Assembly (NCBI RefSeq): GCF_023078495.1
Contig: NZ_CP095742.1
Location: 2,170,001-2,234,000, forward strand
DNA: 64,000 bases
Direction: 5' to 3'
Origin: Luteibacter aegosomatissinici
GTDB lineage: Bacteria; Pseudomonadota; Gammaproteobacteria; Xanthomonadales; Rhodanobacteraceae
A program made the translations under genes and the position numbers. The notes under the pieces are model-generated. The model searched no databases, was not told the DNA's origin, and saw only the letters and a list, made by a program, of their open reading frames with translations. Below are positions 17,079 to 25,677 of this stretch, piece by piece (position 1 is the first letter of the stretch; each line of letters starts with the position of its first letter).

Positions 17079-17368
17079 GTACGTTCCAACTGATCCAGGG
17101 CGTGATCATCGGCGTGGTCGTCCTGGCCAGCCTGTACGTGGCGTTCCGCAAGCTGCTGCCGAAGACCTCCACGCGGGTGATGGCTGGTGTTTCTGCGAGC
17201 CTGAATCACGATGGCCGGCCGGGCGTGCTGCGCACGTTGGGCAAGAAACTGCAGCCGGCCAGTGCGTCGGGCAGCTGTGGCGATGGATGTGGTTCGTGTA
17301 ACAGCTGCGGGCCTGCGCCGACGGCGAAGAATGACGCCCAGCCGTTGACGTTCAAGTCGCGGCAGTAG
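17075..17368 (+). CDS. FeoB-associated Cys-rich membrane protein (DUF6587-like)
   Basis: The GTG at 17075 overlaps the feoB stop (GTGA). The 97-residue product has one transmembrane helix at about residues 6-24 (LIQGVIIGVVVLASLYVAF) and a cysteine cluster near residue 70 (SCGDGCGSCNSCGP). Small Cys-rich membrane proteins commonly end feo operons, where FeoC sits in enterics. The cysteines could bind iron or a cluster, but this is inference. Confidence 0.75.
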   Translation: MSTFQLIQGVIIGVVVLASLYVAFRKLLPKTSTRVMAGVSASLNHDGRPGVLRTLGKKLQPASASGSCGDGCGSCNSCGPAPTAKNDAQPLTFKSRQ

Positions 17369-17372
17369 CCAT

Positions 17373-17390
17373 GGCGCCCGCTAGGGCGCC
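17373..17390. terminator. Hairpin between convergent feo and cls genes
   Basis: GGCGCCC, loop GCTA, GGGCGCC form a perfect 7-bp stem just after the feo operon and over the stop of the convergent cardiolipin synthase gene. There is no strong T run, so the terminator role is plausible but not certain. Confidence 0.5.
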
Positions 17391-18844
17391 GGTTCCTCAG
17401 GGTGTTGCCTGCGCTGCCGGCGCAAGGTGAACCAGTTCACGCTGAGGTTCACGGCGAACCATGCGCCGATCAGTGCGAGCGGCCACGCGATCACCGCGGG
17501 CCAGAAAATCAGCACGGCCGTCACCACGATCGCGGCCAGGGCGCCGGCGAGCACCGGCCCGGACTCCGTATCACCCAGCACGCGGTGGTGCGTGATGGCC
17601 GCACCTACTGTATTCGCGATGCGCAGCGCACCGGCCGCCGCGCGGCTGGAACTGCCGCCGCCATGCCTGGGCCGTGGTGGCCGAGGCGAGCGGCTACGCA
17701 TGCGCTCGTTACCGGAGCGACGGCGGCTGCCACGCAGGAGGATCTCGGTGGCGTTCTCCAGATCTGCCTCGTACTGCGCTGCCAGCTTCTGGGCAAAGCC
17801 CGCATCCTCGATCGCCACATCGATTTCGCGGTTGCTCAGCCAGCTGGCGATGTTGAGGTTCGACGAACCCACGCGGGCCCAGCGGCCGTCGGCCACGGCC
17901 GTCTTCGCATGCAGCATGGAGCCGTTCCACTCGAACACACGGATGCCGGCTTTCAGGAGCGGCCGGTAGCCCGAGCGCGACATCCCGGCCACCATCGGGA
18001 TATCGCTGGTGCCGGGCACCAGCAGGCGCACATCCACGCCATCGCGCGCGGCTGCCGAGAGTGCCTGCACGTAAGGCGCGACACCGACGAAGTAGGCATC
18101 GGTAAGCCAAAGCGTCTTGGTCGCCATGGCCGCGACCATCTGGTCCAGGCGATACATGCCGGCCGTACTTGGCTGCGTCGCGATGACACGCAGGTTCACG
18201 TCGCCGGCTTCCGCGGCACCTTCATGGCGGGCCACGCGTGGATCGTCCGGCAGGCCGGCCGGGCCGGCGTCGCGCCAGCTATCGGCAAAGGCCTGTTCAA
18301 TCTCGGCGACCGCCGGTCCGCGCAACATCACCCCGGTATCGCGCCACGGCGGTACATCCCGCCCCGGATCACCCAGCCACTTTTCGCTGATGCACACGCC
18401 GGACAGGAAGCCGATCTCGCCATCCACCACCAGTACCTTGCGGTGGTCGCGACTGATCCAGCCAAACGAGCTGCCCAGCCGCGGCGGGTTGTAGATCCGC
18501 ACCGAGCCGCCGGCTGCGCGTAGCGGGTTCCAGAAGCTGGAACGTGACTGGCCCAGGCATCCCGCCCAGTCCGCGATGACCGCGACGAACACACCCGCCT
18601 GCGCCCGTTCCACGAGCGCATCGAGGAACGCCTGGCCGATCCGGTCATTTCGGATGATGTAGTTTTCGAGGAACACATGGCGCTTTGCGCCGGCGATGGC
18701 CTTGAGCCAGGCGTCGTAGTGGGCCTGGGCATCGATCAGCAGATCGACGGCATTGCCGCCGATCAGCGGTGCGCCAGCACTGCGGCTCAGGGCCTGCTCG
18801 GCAAACTGGCGGGTAGAAAAGGCGTGGGGGCGGTGTACGTTCAT
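17381..18844 (-). CDS. Cardiolipin synthase / phospholipase D family protein
   Basis: The 487-residue protein has two PLD catalytic motifs. The first is HRKVLVVDGEIGFLSG at about residues 134-149. The second is HAKTAVADGRWARVGSSNLN at about 315-334. This places it with ClsB-like bacterial cardiolipin synthases, which make cardiolipin from phosphatidylglycerol. Unusually, two hydrophobic helices lie at the C-terminus (about 430-475) instead of the N-terminus. The basic serine-rich linker before them (RSRSPRPPRPRHGG) is also atypical. Confidence 0.88.
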   Translation of the reverse strand: MNVHRPHAFSTRQFAEQALSRSAGAPLIGGNAVDLLIDAQAHYDAWLKAIAGAKRHVFLENYIIRNDRIGQAFLDALVERAQAGVFVAVIADWAGCLGQSRSSFWNPLRAAGGSVRIYNPPRLGSSFGWISRDHRKVLVVDGEIGFLSGVCISEKWLGDPGRDVPPWRDTGVMLRGPAVAEIEQAFADSWRDAGPAGLPDDPRVARHEGAAEAGDVNLRVIATQPSTAGMYRLDQMVAAMATKTLWLTDAYFVGVAPYVQALSAAARDGVDVRLLVPGTSDIPMVAGMSRSGYRPLLKAGIRVFEWNGSMLHAKTAVADGRWARVGSSNLNIASWLSNREIDVAIEDAGFAQKLAAQYEADLENATEILLRGSRRRSGNERMRSRSPRPPRPRHGGGSSSRAAAGALRIANTVGAAITHHRVLGDTESGPVLAGALAAIVVTAVLIFWPAVIAWPLALIGAWFAVNLSVNWFTLRRQRRQHPEEPAP

Positions 18845-18944
18845 GGGCGGAGTGTAGCTTCTGGCCCCATCGAATCCGTGTGACCGTGAAGGGGTGCGGG
18901 GGTAGGCGCATGCCTGTCACGGGGTTGCGCTAAAATGCCCCGCT

Positions 18945-20201
18945 ATGACCGAAGAACAGACCCGCCCGCGCCCCGCGGAAGCCGAAGCCCGCCGTCCCAG
19001 CACCGGGGTCCATATCGACCGCGTCCAGGTCGGCGGCGGTGCGCCCATCGTCGTGCAGTCCATGACCAACACCGATACCGAGGATCCGGTATCGACGGCG
19101 AAGCAGGTGGCCGAACTGGCCCGCGCCGGCTCGGAGATGGTCCGTATCACGGTGAACACCCCGGCAGCCGCCGCCGCCGTGCCGCGTATCCGCGAGCGCC
19201 TGGAAATGATGGGTGTCTCGGTCCCGCTGATCGGCGATTTCCACTACAACGGCCACCAGCTGCTCGAGGGCGAGCCTGCCTGTGCCGAGGCGCTGGCCAA
19301 GTACCGGATCAACCCGGGCAACGTCGGCTTCGGCAAGAAAAAGGACAGCCAGTTCGCCTCGATCATCGAGATGGCGATTCGCTACAACAAGCCCGTGCGC
19401 ATCGGCGCCAACTGGGGGTCGCTCGACCAGTCCATGGTCGCCGCGCTGATGGACGAGAACGGCCGCCGCGCGAACCCGTGGGATGCCGGTCATGTCGCGC
19501 GCGAAGCACTGATCCGCTCCGCGCTCGATTCCGCTGCGCGTGCCGAGGATCTTGGCCTGGCCCGTGATCGCATCATCCTGTCCTGCAAGGTCTCCGGCGT
19601 ACAGGAATTGATCGCGGTCTATCGCGACCTGGCCCGTCGTGGCGATTACGCGTTGCACCTGGGCCTGACCGAGGCCGGCATGGGCTCGAAGGGCATCACC
19701 GCCTCGGCTGCCGCGCTTTCGGTGCTGCTGCAGGAAGGCATTGGCGACACGATCCGTATTTCGCTCACACCGGAACCGGGCCAGTCGCGCACTGCCGAAG
19801 TCATCGTGGCGCAGGAACTGCTGCAGACGATGGGCTTGCGCGCCTTCACGCCGCTGGTCACGGCCTGCCCGGGCTGCGGCCGCACCACCAGCGAGTTCTT
19901 CCAGGAACTCGCCAAGACCGTACAGGGCCATGTCCGCGAGCGCATGCCGGAATGGCGGGTGAAGTACGACGGCGTCGAAAATCTCACGCTGGCCGTGATG
20001 GGCTGCATCGTGAACGGCCCGGGCGAATCCCGCCACGCCAACATCGGCATCTCGTTGCCGGGCAACGGCGAGGCGCCGGCAGCGCCGGTGTTCATCGATG
20101 GCGAGAAGGCCATGACGCTGCGTGGAGACAACATCGCCGACGAGTTCGTTGCCATCCTGGATAACTACGTCGAAACGCACTACGCGGCGCGCCACGACTA
20201 G
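18945..20201 (+). CDS. ispG: 4-hydroxy-3-methylbut-2-en-1-yl diphosphate synthase
   Basis: The 418 residues match IspG/GcpE, the iron-sulfur enzyme that makes HMBPP in the MEP isoprenoid pathway. N-terminal [20 protein letters not shown], the GDFHYNG segment and the two cluster-binding regions TACPGCGR and [17 protein letters not shown] (three cysteines) are all present. A TAAAAT -10-like box sits at 18931-18936, just upstream of the ATG. A clear terminator hairpin follows. It is cytoplasmic and a housekeeping gene. Confidence 0.96.
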   Translation: MTEEQTRPRPAEAEARRPSTGVHIDRVQVGGGAPIVVQSMTNTDTEDPVSTAKQVAELARAGSEMVRITVNTPAAAAAVPRIRERLEMMGVSVPLIGDFHYNGHQLLEGEPACAEALAKYRINPGNVGFGKKKDSQFASIIEMAIRYNKPVRIGANWGSLDQSMVAALMDENGRRANPWDAGHVAREALIRSALDSAARAEDLGLARDRIILSCKVSGVQELIAVYRDLARRGDYALHLGLTEAGMGSKGITASAAALSVLLQEGIGDTIRISLTPEPGQSRTAEVIVAQELLQTMGLRAFTPLVTACPGCGRTTSEFFQELAKTVQGHVRERMPEWRVKYDGVENLTLAVMGCIVNGPGESRHANIGISLPGNGEAPAAPVFIDGEKAMTLRGDNIADEFVAILDNYVETHYAARHD

Positions 20202-20223
20202 CCATCACGCCTTGCATGCGGGG

Positions 20224-20249
20224 CCACCTGCCACCATGGCAGGTGGTTT
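20224..20249 (+). terminator. Intrinsic terminator after ispG
   Basis: CCACCTGCCA, loop CCA, TGGCAGGTGG form a perfect 10-bp stem followed by TTTC. It lies between the ispG stop and the ribosome site of the next gene. Confidence 0.75.
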
Positions 20250-20275
20250 CCCCCTCCCTCAGGAGAACAAGGCAT

Positions 20276-21106
20276 ATGGCGAACAGCGTCCCCCTGCTTG
20301 GCCTGAACGACGGCCACAAGGCACCACAGATCGGCTTCGGTGTCTTCCAGATCCCCGATGATGAGACGTCCCGCGCCGTGCAGGAGGCCCTCAAAGCCGG
20401 GTACCGCTCGATCGATACCGCCGCGATCTACAAGAACGAGAAGGGTGTCGGTGACGGCATCGAGCGCTCCGGCGTGGCGCGCAGCGATATTTTCCTCACC
20501 ACCAAGCTGTGGAACTCGGAGCAGGGCTTCGATACGACCCTGCGCGCGTTCGATGCCAGCGTAAAGAAGCTCGGCACCGATTACCTCGACATGTACCTGA
20601 TCCACTGGCCCACGCCCAGGCACGACCGCTACGTGGATACGTGGAAGGCGTTCATCCGCCTTCGCGAGGAAGGCCGCATCCGTTCCATCGGCGTCAGCAA
20701 TTTCCAGCCGGATCATCTGGATCGCATCATCAAGGAAACCGGCGTTGCGCCGGTGGTGAACCAGGTCGAGGTGCATCCGGATTTCGCGCAGAACGATGTC
20801 GTCGCCGCCAACCGCAAGCACAAGGTGATCACCGAAGCCTGGAGCCCGTTGGGGCAGGGTGGTGACCTGCTGAAGAATGACGTTCTCGTGCAGCTGGGCA
20901 AGAAGCACGGCAAATCGCCCGCTCAGGTCGTACTCCGCTGGCATGTGCAGCTGGGCCACATGGTGATCCCGAAATCGGTCACGCCCGAGCGCATCCGTTC
21001 GAATATCGACGTGTTCGATTTCGAACTCAGCGCCGAGGATATGGGCGCCATCGCGAAGCTCGATGCAGGCAACCGCATGGGCCCGGATCCCGATAAGTTC
21101 AACTAA
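20276..21106 (+). CDS. Aldo/keto reductase, AKR5-like (2,5-diketogluconate reductase type)
   Basis: The 276-residue TIM-barrel reductase shows the tetrad in YRSIDTAAIYKNE (Asp, Tyr), FLTTKLWN (Lys) and YLIHWPTP (His), and the NADPH loop VIPKSVTPERIRSNI. The length fits DkgA/DkgB-type AKR5 enzymes, which reduce small ketones such as methylglyoxal or 2,5-diketogluconate; the real substrate is unknown. AGGAGAA precedes the ATG at 20276. It stands after the ispG terminator and before an IS-interrupted repeat. Confidence 0.9.
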   Translation: MANSVPLLGLNDGHKAPQIGFGVFQIPDDETSRAVQEALKAGYRSIDTAAIYKNEKGVGDGIERSGVARSDIFLTTKLWNSEQGFDTTLRAFDASVKKLGTDYLDMYLIHWPTPRHDRYVDTWKAFIRLREEGRIRSIGVSNFQPDHLDRIIKETGVAPVVNQVEVHPDFAQNDVVAANRKHKVITEAWSPLGQGGDLLKNDVLVQLGKKHGKSPAQVVLRWHVQLGHMVIPKSVTPERIRSNIDVFDFELSAEDMGAIAKLDAGNRMGPDPDKFN

Positions 21107-21132
21107 CGCCGAGCTCCGTGTAGGAGCCCACC

Positions 21133-21162
21133 TGTGATGGCCGGCCTTTTCTGGACCACCCA
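21133..21162 (+). repeat. IS left terminal inverted repeat
   Basis: The 30-bp end begins TGTGATGGCCGGCCTTTTC and runs to CCACCCA. It matches the reverse complement of the right end at 28 of 30 positions. Confidence 0.9.
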
Positions 21163-21192
21163 GTAGGAGCAAAATTTCCTGCGAGGTGATCC

Positions 21193-21519
21193 ATGGGTTT
21201 CAAGATAATTTCGCCGGCCATCAAGGCTGAGGCTATTCGACTGGTGGTTGAGGCGGGCTATAGCGCGCCTCAGGCCGCGCAAATAACCGGTGTGGGTCCC
21301 ACAGCGTTAAGGCGCTGGGTGGAGGAGTGGCGACAGCAGCAGGCCGCGATCCCGGCCACGACAGCCGCCCAGGCGCTCCTCATCGAAGAGCTCAGGGAGC
21401 AACTGGCGGCTTCAGAAAGAGCGCGCGAGGTCCTTGCCGAGGAGCGCGATGTCCTAAAAAAACAGTTGCCCTCTCACCTCGCAAAAATCTTGAAGCCGCG
21501 CAGGTCATCAAGAAGGTGA
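21193..21519 (+). CDS. IS3-family transposase OrfA
   Basis: This 108-residue protein has a helix-turn-helix of the IS3 OrfA type (IKAEAIRLVVEAGYSAPQAAQ and TALRRWVEEWR). A leucine-zipper-like helix follows (LLIEELREQLAASERAREVLAEE at about 64-86). The tract of seven A at 21456-21462 is in-frame as CTA AAA AAA CAG. It is the expected site for -1 slippage into orfB, which would make a 381-residue OrfAB transposase. Confidence 0.92.
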   Translation: MGFKIISPAIKAEAIRLVVEAGYSAPQAAQITGVGPTALRRWVEEWRQQQAAIPATTAAQALLIEELREQLAASERAREVLAEERDVLKKQLPSHLAKILKPRRSSRR

Positions 21520-22337
21520 GAGGGACGCTGTCGATTCGACGCACGCTGGCGATTCTGGGCTGGCCGCGCAGCAGTTTTTACGCCAAGCCCAGGCCTCCGG
21601 CACCCGTGAGTCACGCGCTGGCCAAGGCCGCGCGCAGGATTCATCGCGCGAGCCGCGGCCACCTGGGCGCACGAATGATGTCCAAGCACCTGCGTGAGAA
21701 GGGCTTTGATCTGGGACGGGAAAAGGCGGCAACGCTCATGCGTCGCCTGGATCTGCCTCGGCGAAAAAGGCGCTTCAAGCACTATGCCCGCAACACCAAA
21801 CCCGCACCGGCTGGCAACGTCCTGGCTCAGCAGTTTGATCCTGCCCACGCCAATGTCGTCTGGGCCGGGGACATCACGTTCATCCCCACCAGGCAGGGGT
21901 GGCTGTACCTCGCGATTGTCGTTGACCTCTTTTCCCGCCGAATCATCGGCTGGGCGACCAGCACCGTGGCCGACACGCGACTGGCGCTGGAAGCGAGTCA
22001 TTTGGCTTTCGCATCGCGCGAGCCCGCGCCTGGCCTGATTTTTCATACCGATCAGGGCTGTCAGTACACGTCCGATGCGTTCGTCTCGCACCTGGCCGCA
22101 CGCGGCACGATCCAAAGCATGAGCAGGAAGGGCAATTGCTGGGACAACGCCGTCGTGGAACGGATATTCCGGTCCCTCAAGCATGAGTGGCTTGAGGAGG
22201 ACGTCCTATCCAGGGATGAGGTTCGGGCCGACGTGATCGACTTCGTGGCCCGGTACTACAACCACGAGCGGCTACACTCCACGCTCGACTATCTTCCGCC
22301 CGCCGAATTCGAACGGCGGGCGGCTATCCGCTCCTAG
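21462..22337 (+). CDS. IS3-family transposase OrfB (reached by -1 frameshift)
   Basis: Coordinates give the part read after slippage at A7. It carries an HTH_21-like region (GHLGARMMSKHLREKG) and a complete DDE integrase core: WAGDITFI, FHTDQGCQYTS and NAVVERIFRSLKHE. These supply the catalytic Asp, Asp and Glu (spacing near 35). The stop abuts the right inverted repeat. The frame is also open upstream of the slip site, where it overlaps orfA. Nothing in it looks broken. Confidence 0.92.
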   Translation, partial: TVALSPRKNLEAAQVIKKVRGTLSIRRTLAILGWPRSSFYAKPRPPAPVSHALAKAARRIHRASRGHLGARMMSKHLREKGFDLGREKAATLMRRLDLPRRKRRFKHYARNTKPAPAGNVLAQQFDPAHANVVWAGDITFIPTRQGWLYLAIVVDLFSRRIIGWATSTVADTRLALEASHLAFASREPAPGLIFHTDQGCQYTSDAFVSHLAARGTIQSMSRKGNCWDNAVVERIFRSLKHEWLEEDVLSRDEVRADVIDFVARYYNHERLHSTLDYLPPAEFERRAAIRS

Positions 22338-22367
22338 TGGGTGGTCCAGAATAGGCCGGCCATTACA
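22338..22367 (-). repeat. IS right terminal inverted repeat
   Basis: TGGGTGGTCCAGAATAGGCC leads to GGCCATTACA. The reverse complement pairs with the left end with two mismatches. Confidence 0.9.
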
Positions 22368-22465
22368 ACCCAGTGGGCGACATCTTTTCGCGATGCTGCA
22401 ACAGGACCTGTTGCTCTTACGCGAACAGCGTCGCCCACAGGGTGGGCTCCTACAGGGCGCGGCGG

Positions 22466-22828
22466 TTATTCCATGGAGATGTCGATTTCCATGGGGTACG
22501 GTGCGGGCGCTTTGGGTGGCACCGGCAGGCGCCACGCCGAGAACTGCCCGGCGAAACACGTGGCCACCGGCGTCGCCGGCTGCACGAGCACCTCACTGGA
22601 TTGCCCCTTGGCATCGACGACGGCGACCAGCGTGAACGCACGCTTGTCCGCGGGTTTGTTGCTCGCAATACAGCCTTTCAATGCATCGGTGGCCGGGTTG
22701 CCCACGCTATCCCACAGCTTCGCCTGCCAGGCCTTGCCCTCGGGCTTGGCCTCCAGCGCCTTCGCGGCCTGCACGCGCGCATCAAAACCATCGGCGCCGG
22801 CAAGGGCGAACATGAGGGCAAGCAACAT
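22466..22828 (-). CDS. Small secreted protein, function unknown
   Basis: The 120-residue product starts with a short hydrophobic signal (MLLALMFALAGADG) after a GGAG ribosome site. The mature part has two cysteines (in KGCIASN and ATCFAGQF) that could form a disulfide. The pattern FTLVAVVDAKGQSSEVLVQP resembles the short TonB-C-like fold seen in small periplasmic proteins. I do not recognise the family. It is a single gene next to the split palindromic repeat. Confidence 0.6.
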   Translation of the reverse strand: MLLALMFALAGADGFDARVQAAKALEAKPEGKAWQAKLWDSVGNPATDALKGCIASNKPADKRAFTLVAVVDAKGQSSEVLVQPATPVATCFAGQFSAWRLPVPPKAPAPYPMEIDISME

Positions 22829-22940
22829 CGCGTGTCTCCGGAATGGGAAGGCTTCAGCCTAGCAGGCAGGCACCGTGTTCACACGGGGCAGCCTAGGGTC
22901 ACAGGCAAGAGCGCCTGCGGGCGCGCCACGTGGAGTAACC

Positions 22941-23303
22941 ATGCGCTCCTTCCTTGCATTCATCCTCCTGGGGACATCATCCATCGCGTATGGCCAGGCG
23001 GGCGCACCCGCGCGGCCAGCGTCCACACCCGCACCCCCCGTGCAGACGAATCCGGCTACTTCGCATGTCGGGTCCAATCCGGCCTCCGCACCCATGCAAA
23101 CCAACCCCGCCTCGGCACCACTGCAGCCCGCCTCGGATGCGGGCGCCACGGAGCGCGGTCTCAATAACGCGCCGCCAGCTACCGGCGTATCACCCCAGGT
23201 GCGCCACGCGGCGAAGCACGACACGGATGCGCAGGGACACACGCTGGATCCGCGTGGCAAACCGGTCGGGCAGAAGCCGGCGGTTCCATCGACGGTCAAA
23301 TAG
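22941..23303 (+). CDS. Small secreted Pro/Ala-rich protein
   Basis: The ATG at 22941 follows TGGAGTAACC and opens a Sec signal (MRSFLAFILLGTSSIAYGQA). The 120-residue protein is otherwise low-complexity and rich in Pro, Ala, Asn and Thr. It has a repeated segment NPASAPMQT / NPASAPLQP and a C-terminal HTLDPRGKPVGQKP. It is probably disordered in the periplasm or envelope. No family is recognised. Confidence 0.6.
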   Translation: MRSFLAFILLGTSSIAYGQAGAPARPASTPAPPVQTNPATSHVGSNPASAPMQTNPASAPLQPASDAGATERGLNNAPPATGVSPQVRHAAKHDTDAQGHTLDPRGKPVGQKPAVPSTVK

Positions 23304-23310
23304 GCCAGCG

Positions 23311-24843
23311 CTAGCCTTCGACGATTTCGCGTTCGTCGGGCGAGGTCACCGCGAGCTCGGACCAATCCAGTTCGTTCTCAAGCAGATGAAACACGTCATC
23401 CTCGATCGCACCCTGGTGGCGTAGCTCGAGCAGCCGTTTGCGTTTGGCCTGCAGGCCCTTGCGCTTGAGTTCGGACATGCGCGTGCCGGCCACGGGGCTG
23501 CGGCCGGCTTCGGCTTCGTGGCGGGAGTCTTCGTAATATTCGCGGACACGGCGTGCGGCTTCGTCGGATTCACCGACCAGCGTCGCCTCGGCGACATCGA
23601 TCAGTTCCAGGCGCACTTTCGATGCGTCGTCACGCAGGCTGGTATCCGTGCCGAACTTCAGGAAGCGGACCAGCCACGCTAGCGTGGTGCCCTGAAACAC
23701 CAGCGTGCCGACGGTGACGCCAAACGCGGTGAGCACGATCAGGTCGCGCTGCGGGAACGCATCAGGCAGACCCAGGGCCGTCGCGAGTGTGACCAGTCCG
23801 CGCATGCCGCACCACGCTACCACCAGGCCTTGCTGCGGTGTCGGGTTGGGCTGGCTCTTGCGGAACCGGCGCAGGGTCACGTTGTAAATCATCACCCAGG
23901 CGAAGCGCACCACGATGCACACGCCCAGTGCCGCAGCGGCGAACCACAGCGCGTGCTCAAGCGCGGGCCCCGCCATGCGTGCCACGATCGTGCGTGCCTG
24001 CAAGCCCACCAGCAGGAACGCGATGACGTTGGAGATAAATACGACGGCTGCCCACACGGAATACGCATGCACGCGATCGCGCGGTGGCGTCTCGCCGGGC
24101 AATACGTGGGCGATGGTCATGGCGAACGACACCACGCACAGGATGGCCGAGACATGCAGGTACTCGGCGATCAGCCAGATGCCGAACACGCCGGCGAACT
24201 GCAGCAGGGTGGCGCTCAGGGTGCCGCGCAGTTCGCGCGAGAAGTAAATGAAGACCCGGCCGAGTAGCCAGCCGAGCAGCAGGCCGCCGGGTACGGCCAG
24301 CAGCAACATGGGTAACGTGTGGGCCAGGCCATCCGGTGCCAGTGCGGTGCGTACGGCCACGCCGAAGATCAAAAGGGCCGAGGCATCGTTGAGCAGGCTT
24401 TCCGCTGTAAGCACCTGCACGGTCCGCCGTGGCAGGTTCAGGCGGGAAAGCATGGCCGTTGCGGCCCCCGCATCCGGTGGGGCCACGATGGCGCCCATGG
24501 CCACGGCGGCGGCCAGCGGCATGCCCGCCCAGGCCACGCCCAGCCAGGCCACGGCCGCGGTGGTGAAGATGACCGCCACCACGGCAAGCGACACGGTGGG
24601 CAGCCAGAACCGGCGCAACGTTCGTGGCGGCATGTCGAAACCGGCATCGAGCAACACCGGGGCGATGAACAGGACCAGCGCCAGTTTGGGGTCCATGGCG
24701 ATGTGCGGTGCCCATGGCAGGGCGGCCACGGCCGTGCCGGCGGCGGCCAGGATGGTCGGGTAGGGCAGCGCAAAATGCCGCGACAGGCGTAGCAGCACGA
24801 CCGCCAGCAACGACAGCAGGATCATGCTTTCAAACAGCGCCAT
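23311..24843 (-). CDS. Na+/H+ antiporter, CPA1 family
   Basis: The 510-residue protein has about 12 transmembrane helices. The CPA1 signatures are IAPVLLDAGFDMPPRTLR and APPDAGAATAMLSRLNLP, followed by ESLLNDASALLIFGVAVR, which holds the ion-binding ND/DA pair. After residue 400 there is a charged cytoplasmic tail of about 110 residues. It exchanges Na+ or K+ for H+ at the inner membrane. It is convergent with the small secreted gene, with only 7 bp between stops. Confidence 0.92.
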   Translation of the reverse strand: MALFESMILLSLLAVVLLRLSRHFALPYPTILAAAGTAVAALPWAPHIAMDPKLALVLFIAPVLLDAGFDMPPRTLRRFWLPTVSLAVVAVIFTTAAVAWLGVAWAGMPLAAAVAMGAIVAPPDAGAATAMLSRLNLPRRTVQVLTAESLLNDASALLIFGVAVRTALAPDGLAHTLPMLLLAVPGGLLLGWLLGRVFIYFSRELRGTLSATLLQFAGVFGIWLIAEYLHVSAILCVVSFAMTIAHVLPGETPPRDRVHAYSVWAAVVFISNVIAFLLVGLQARTIVARMAGPALEHALWFAAAALGVCIVVRFAWVMIYNVTLRRFRKSQPNPTPQQGLVVAWCGMRGLVTLATALGLPDAFPQRDLIVLTAFGVTVGTLVFQGTTLAWLVRFLKFGTDTSLRDDASKVRLELIDVAEATLVGESDEAARRVREYYEDSRHEAEAGRSPVAGTRMSELKRKGLQAKRKRLLELRHQGAIEDDVFHLLENELDWSELAVTSPDEREIVEG

Positions 24844-24970
24844 GGCGTCCTCCCCCTTGTCAGGCCTGCCCGCATGAATAGCGCAGCGTGGCCCCGGACG
24901 CTACCCGGCTCGCATCGTTTTGCGACGGTGGGTTACCATCCGGCACATGCCTTTCGACACCGGGGTGCCG

Positions 24971-25285
24971 ATGAAACGTCTGATTGCCGTGGCCGCTATC
25001 GCGGTCGGGCTTGCCGGTTGCCAGGGCATGGCGGCCAAGGTGTCGAAGCTTGAGGTTGGCACCGCCCGGGAAGACGTGCTCGACCGGCTGGGCCCGCCCG
25101 ATTCCGACCGCAGCATCATCGGCTTCGAGGTCATGAGCTGGCTCGAGCGCCGGCCGGGCCGCTTCTCCTTCTCCCATAAGGACTACACCGTTGTGCTGAA
25201 GGACAACAAAGTGGTCCAGTTCGGCCCCGGGCTGGTGCGCCGCGACAGCAAGACCACCCTGCAGATCGAGACCGGCGATCCGTAG
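24971..25285 (+). CDS. Small lipoprotein with BamE/SmpA-like fold
   Basis: The ATG at 24971 opens a lipoprotein signal (MKRLIAVAAIAVGLAGC, cysteine at residue 17). The mature part starts with KVSKLEVGTAREDVLDRLGPP, the L..G.T..DV...LG.P pattern of BamE-like domains, followed by beta strands. At 104 residues it is the size of an outer-membrane-anchored accessory lipoprotein. True BamE is usually encoded elsewhere, so this is likely a paralogue of unknown role. Confidence 0.65.
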   Translation: MKRLIAVAAIAVGLAGCQGMAAKVSKLEVGTAREDVLDRLGPPDSDRSIIGFEVMSWLERRPGRFSFSHKDYTVVLKDNKVVQFGPGLVRRDSKTTLQIETGDP

Positions 25286-25377
25286 CAACCGCCGGGAAGG
25301 CACATCAAGCCGCTACAAGCGCGGCAGGGGCTTGGGGGAATAGGTTTTCTCCAACGCCGCTACGGGAGCCACCCGCC

Positions 25378-25677
25378 ATGCCACGGCCCATGCCTTCGCC
25401 CACGTTCGCCGCCCTGGCGAGCGAACTCACCCGCCTGCACGATGCCCGTGAGGCGGCGATCGAACAGACCCTGGACGCCCTGGAGAGCAGCCACCCGCCG
25501 CTGGCCCAGCTGGTGCTGTGCTGCATTGGCGATCGCCAGCGCGCCGCCCGCTGGCTGGTGATGCCGCAACGTGCGTTCGCCGGGCGCAGCGCCTGCGACA
25601 TGCTGGCCGATGGGGATGTCGAGGCCGTGTGGGACCAGGTGGTCTATAAGCAGTTCGGCACCGTGGCCGCTGTCTAG
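25378..25677 (+). CDS. DUF2384-like protein (Xre/MbcA/ParS toxin-binding domain), no toxin partner
   Basis: The 99-residue product ends in ARWLVMPQRAFAGRSACDMLADGDVEAVWDQV. That fits the A..WL..P...L.G.....L..G....V pattern of the domain by which ParS/MbcA/Xre antitoxins bind RES toxins. The N-terminal half is helical without a clear DNA-binding motif. No RES toxin gene is adjacent: the next gene is a convergent YdcF-like gene sharing a CTAG stop overlap. It may be an orphan antitoxin relative or a domesticated regulator. Confidence 0.55.
   Translation: MPRPMPSPTFAALASELTRLHDAREAAIEQTLDALESSHPPLAQLVLCCIGDRQRAARWLVMPQRAFAGRSACDMLADGDVEAVWDQVVYKQFGTVAAV

Larger units (their letters stand above)
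21133..22367 (+). mobile_element. IS3-family insertion sequence, 1235 bp
   Basis: The element starts TG and ends CA, as IS3 elements do, and has 30-bp terminal inverted repeats with 2 mismatches. It is flanked by a 3-bp direct duplication, ACC, at 21130-21132 and 22368-22370. It contains orfA and orfB in overlapping frames with an A7 slippage site. Both genes look intact, so the element may be active. The group within IS3 (IS150- or IS51-like) needs a database comparison. Confidence 0.93.
21118..22455. repeat. Type B REPIN-like pair split by an IS element
   Basis: The left fragment 21118-21132 (GTGTAGGAGCCCACC) and the right fragment 22368-22455 (from ACCCAGTGGGCGACATC to GGTGGGCTCCTACAG) rejoin across the IS. 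Removing the IS and one ACC gives GTAGGAGCCCACCCAGTGGG. That differs by one base from the intact type B copy near dacB. Confidence 0.85.
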
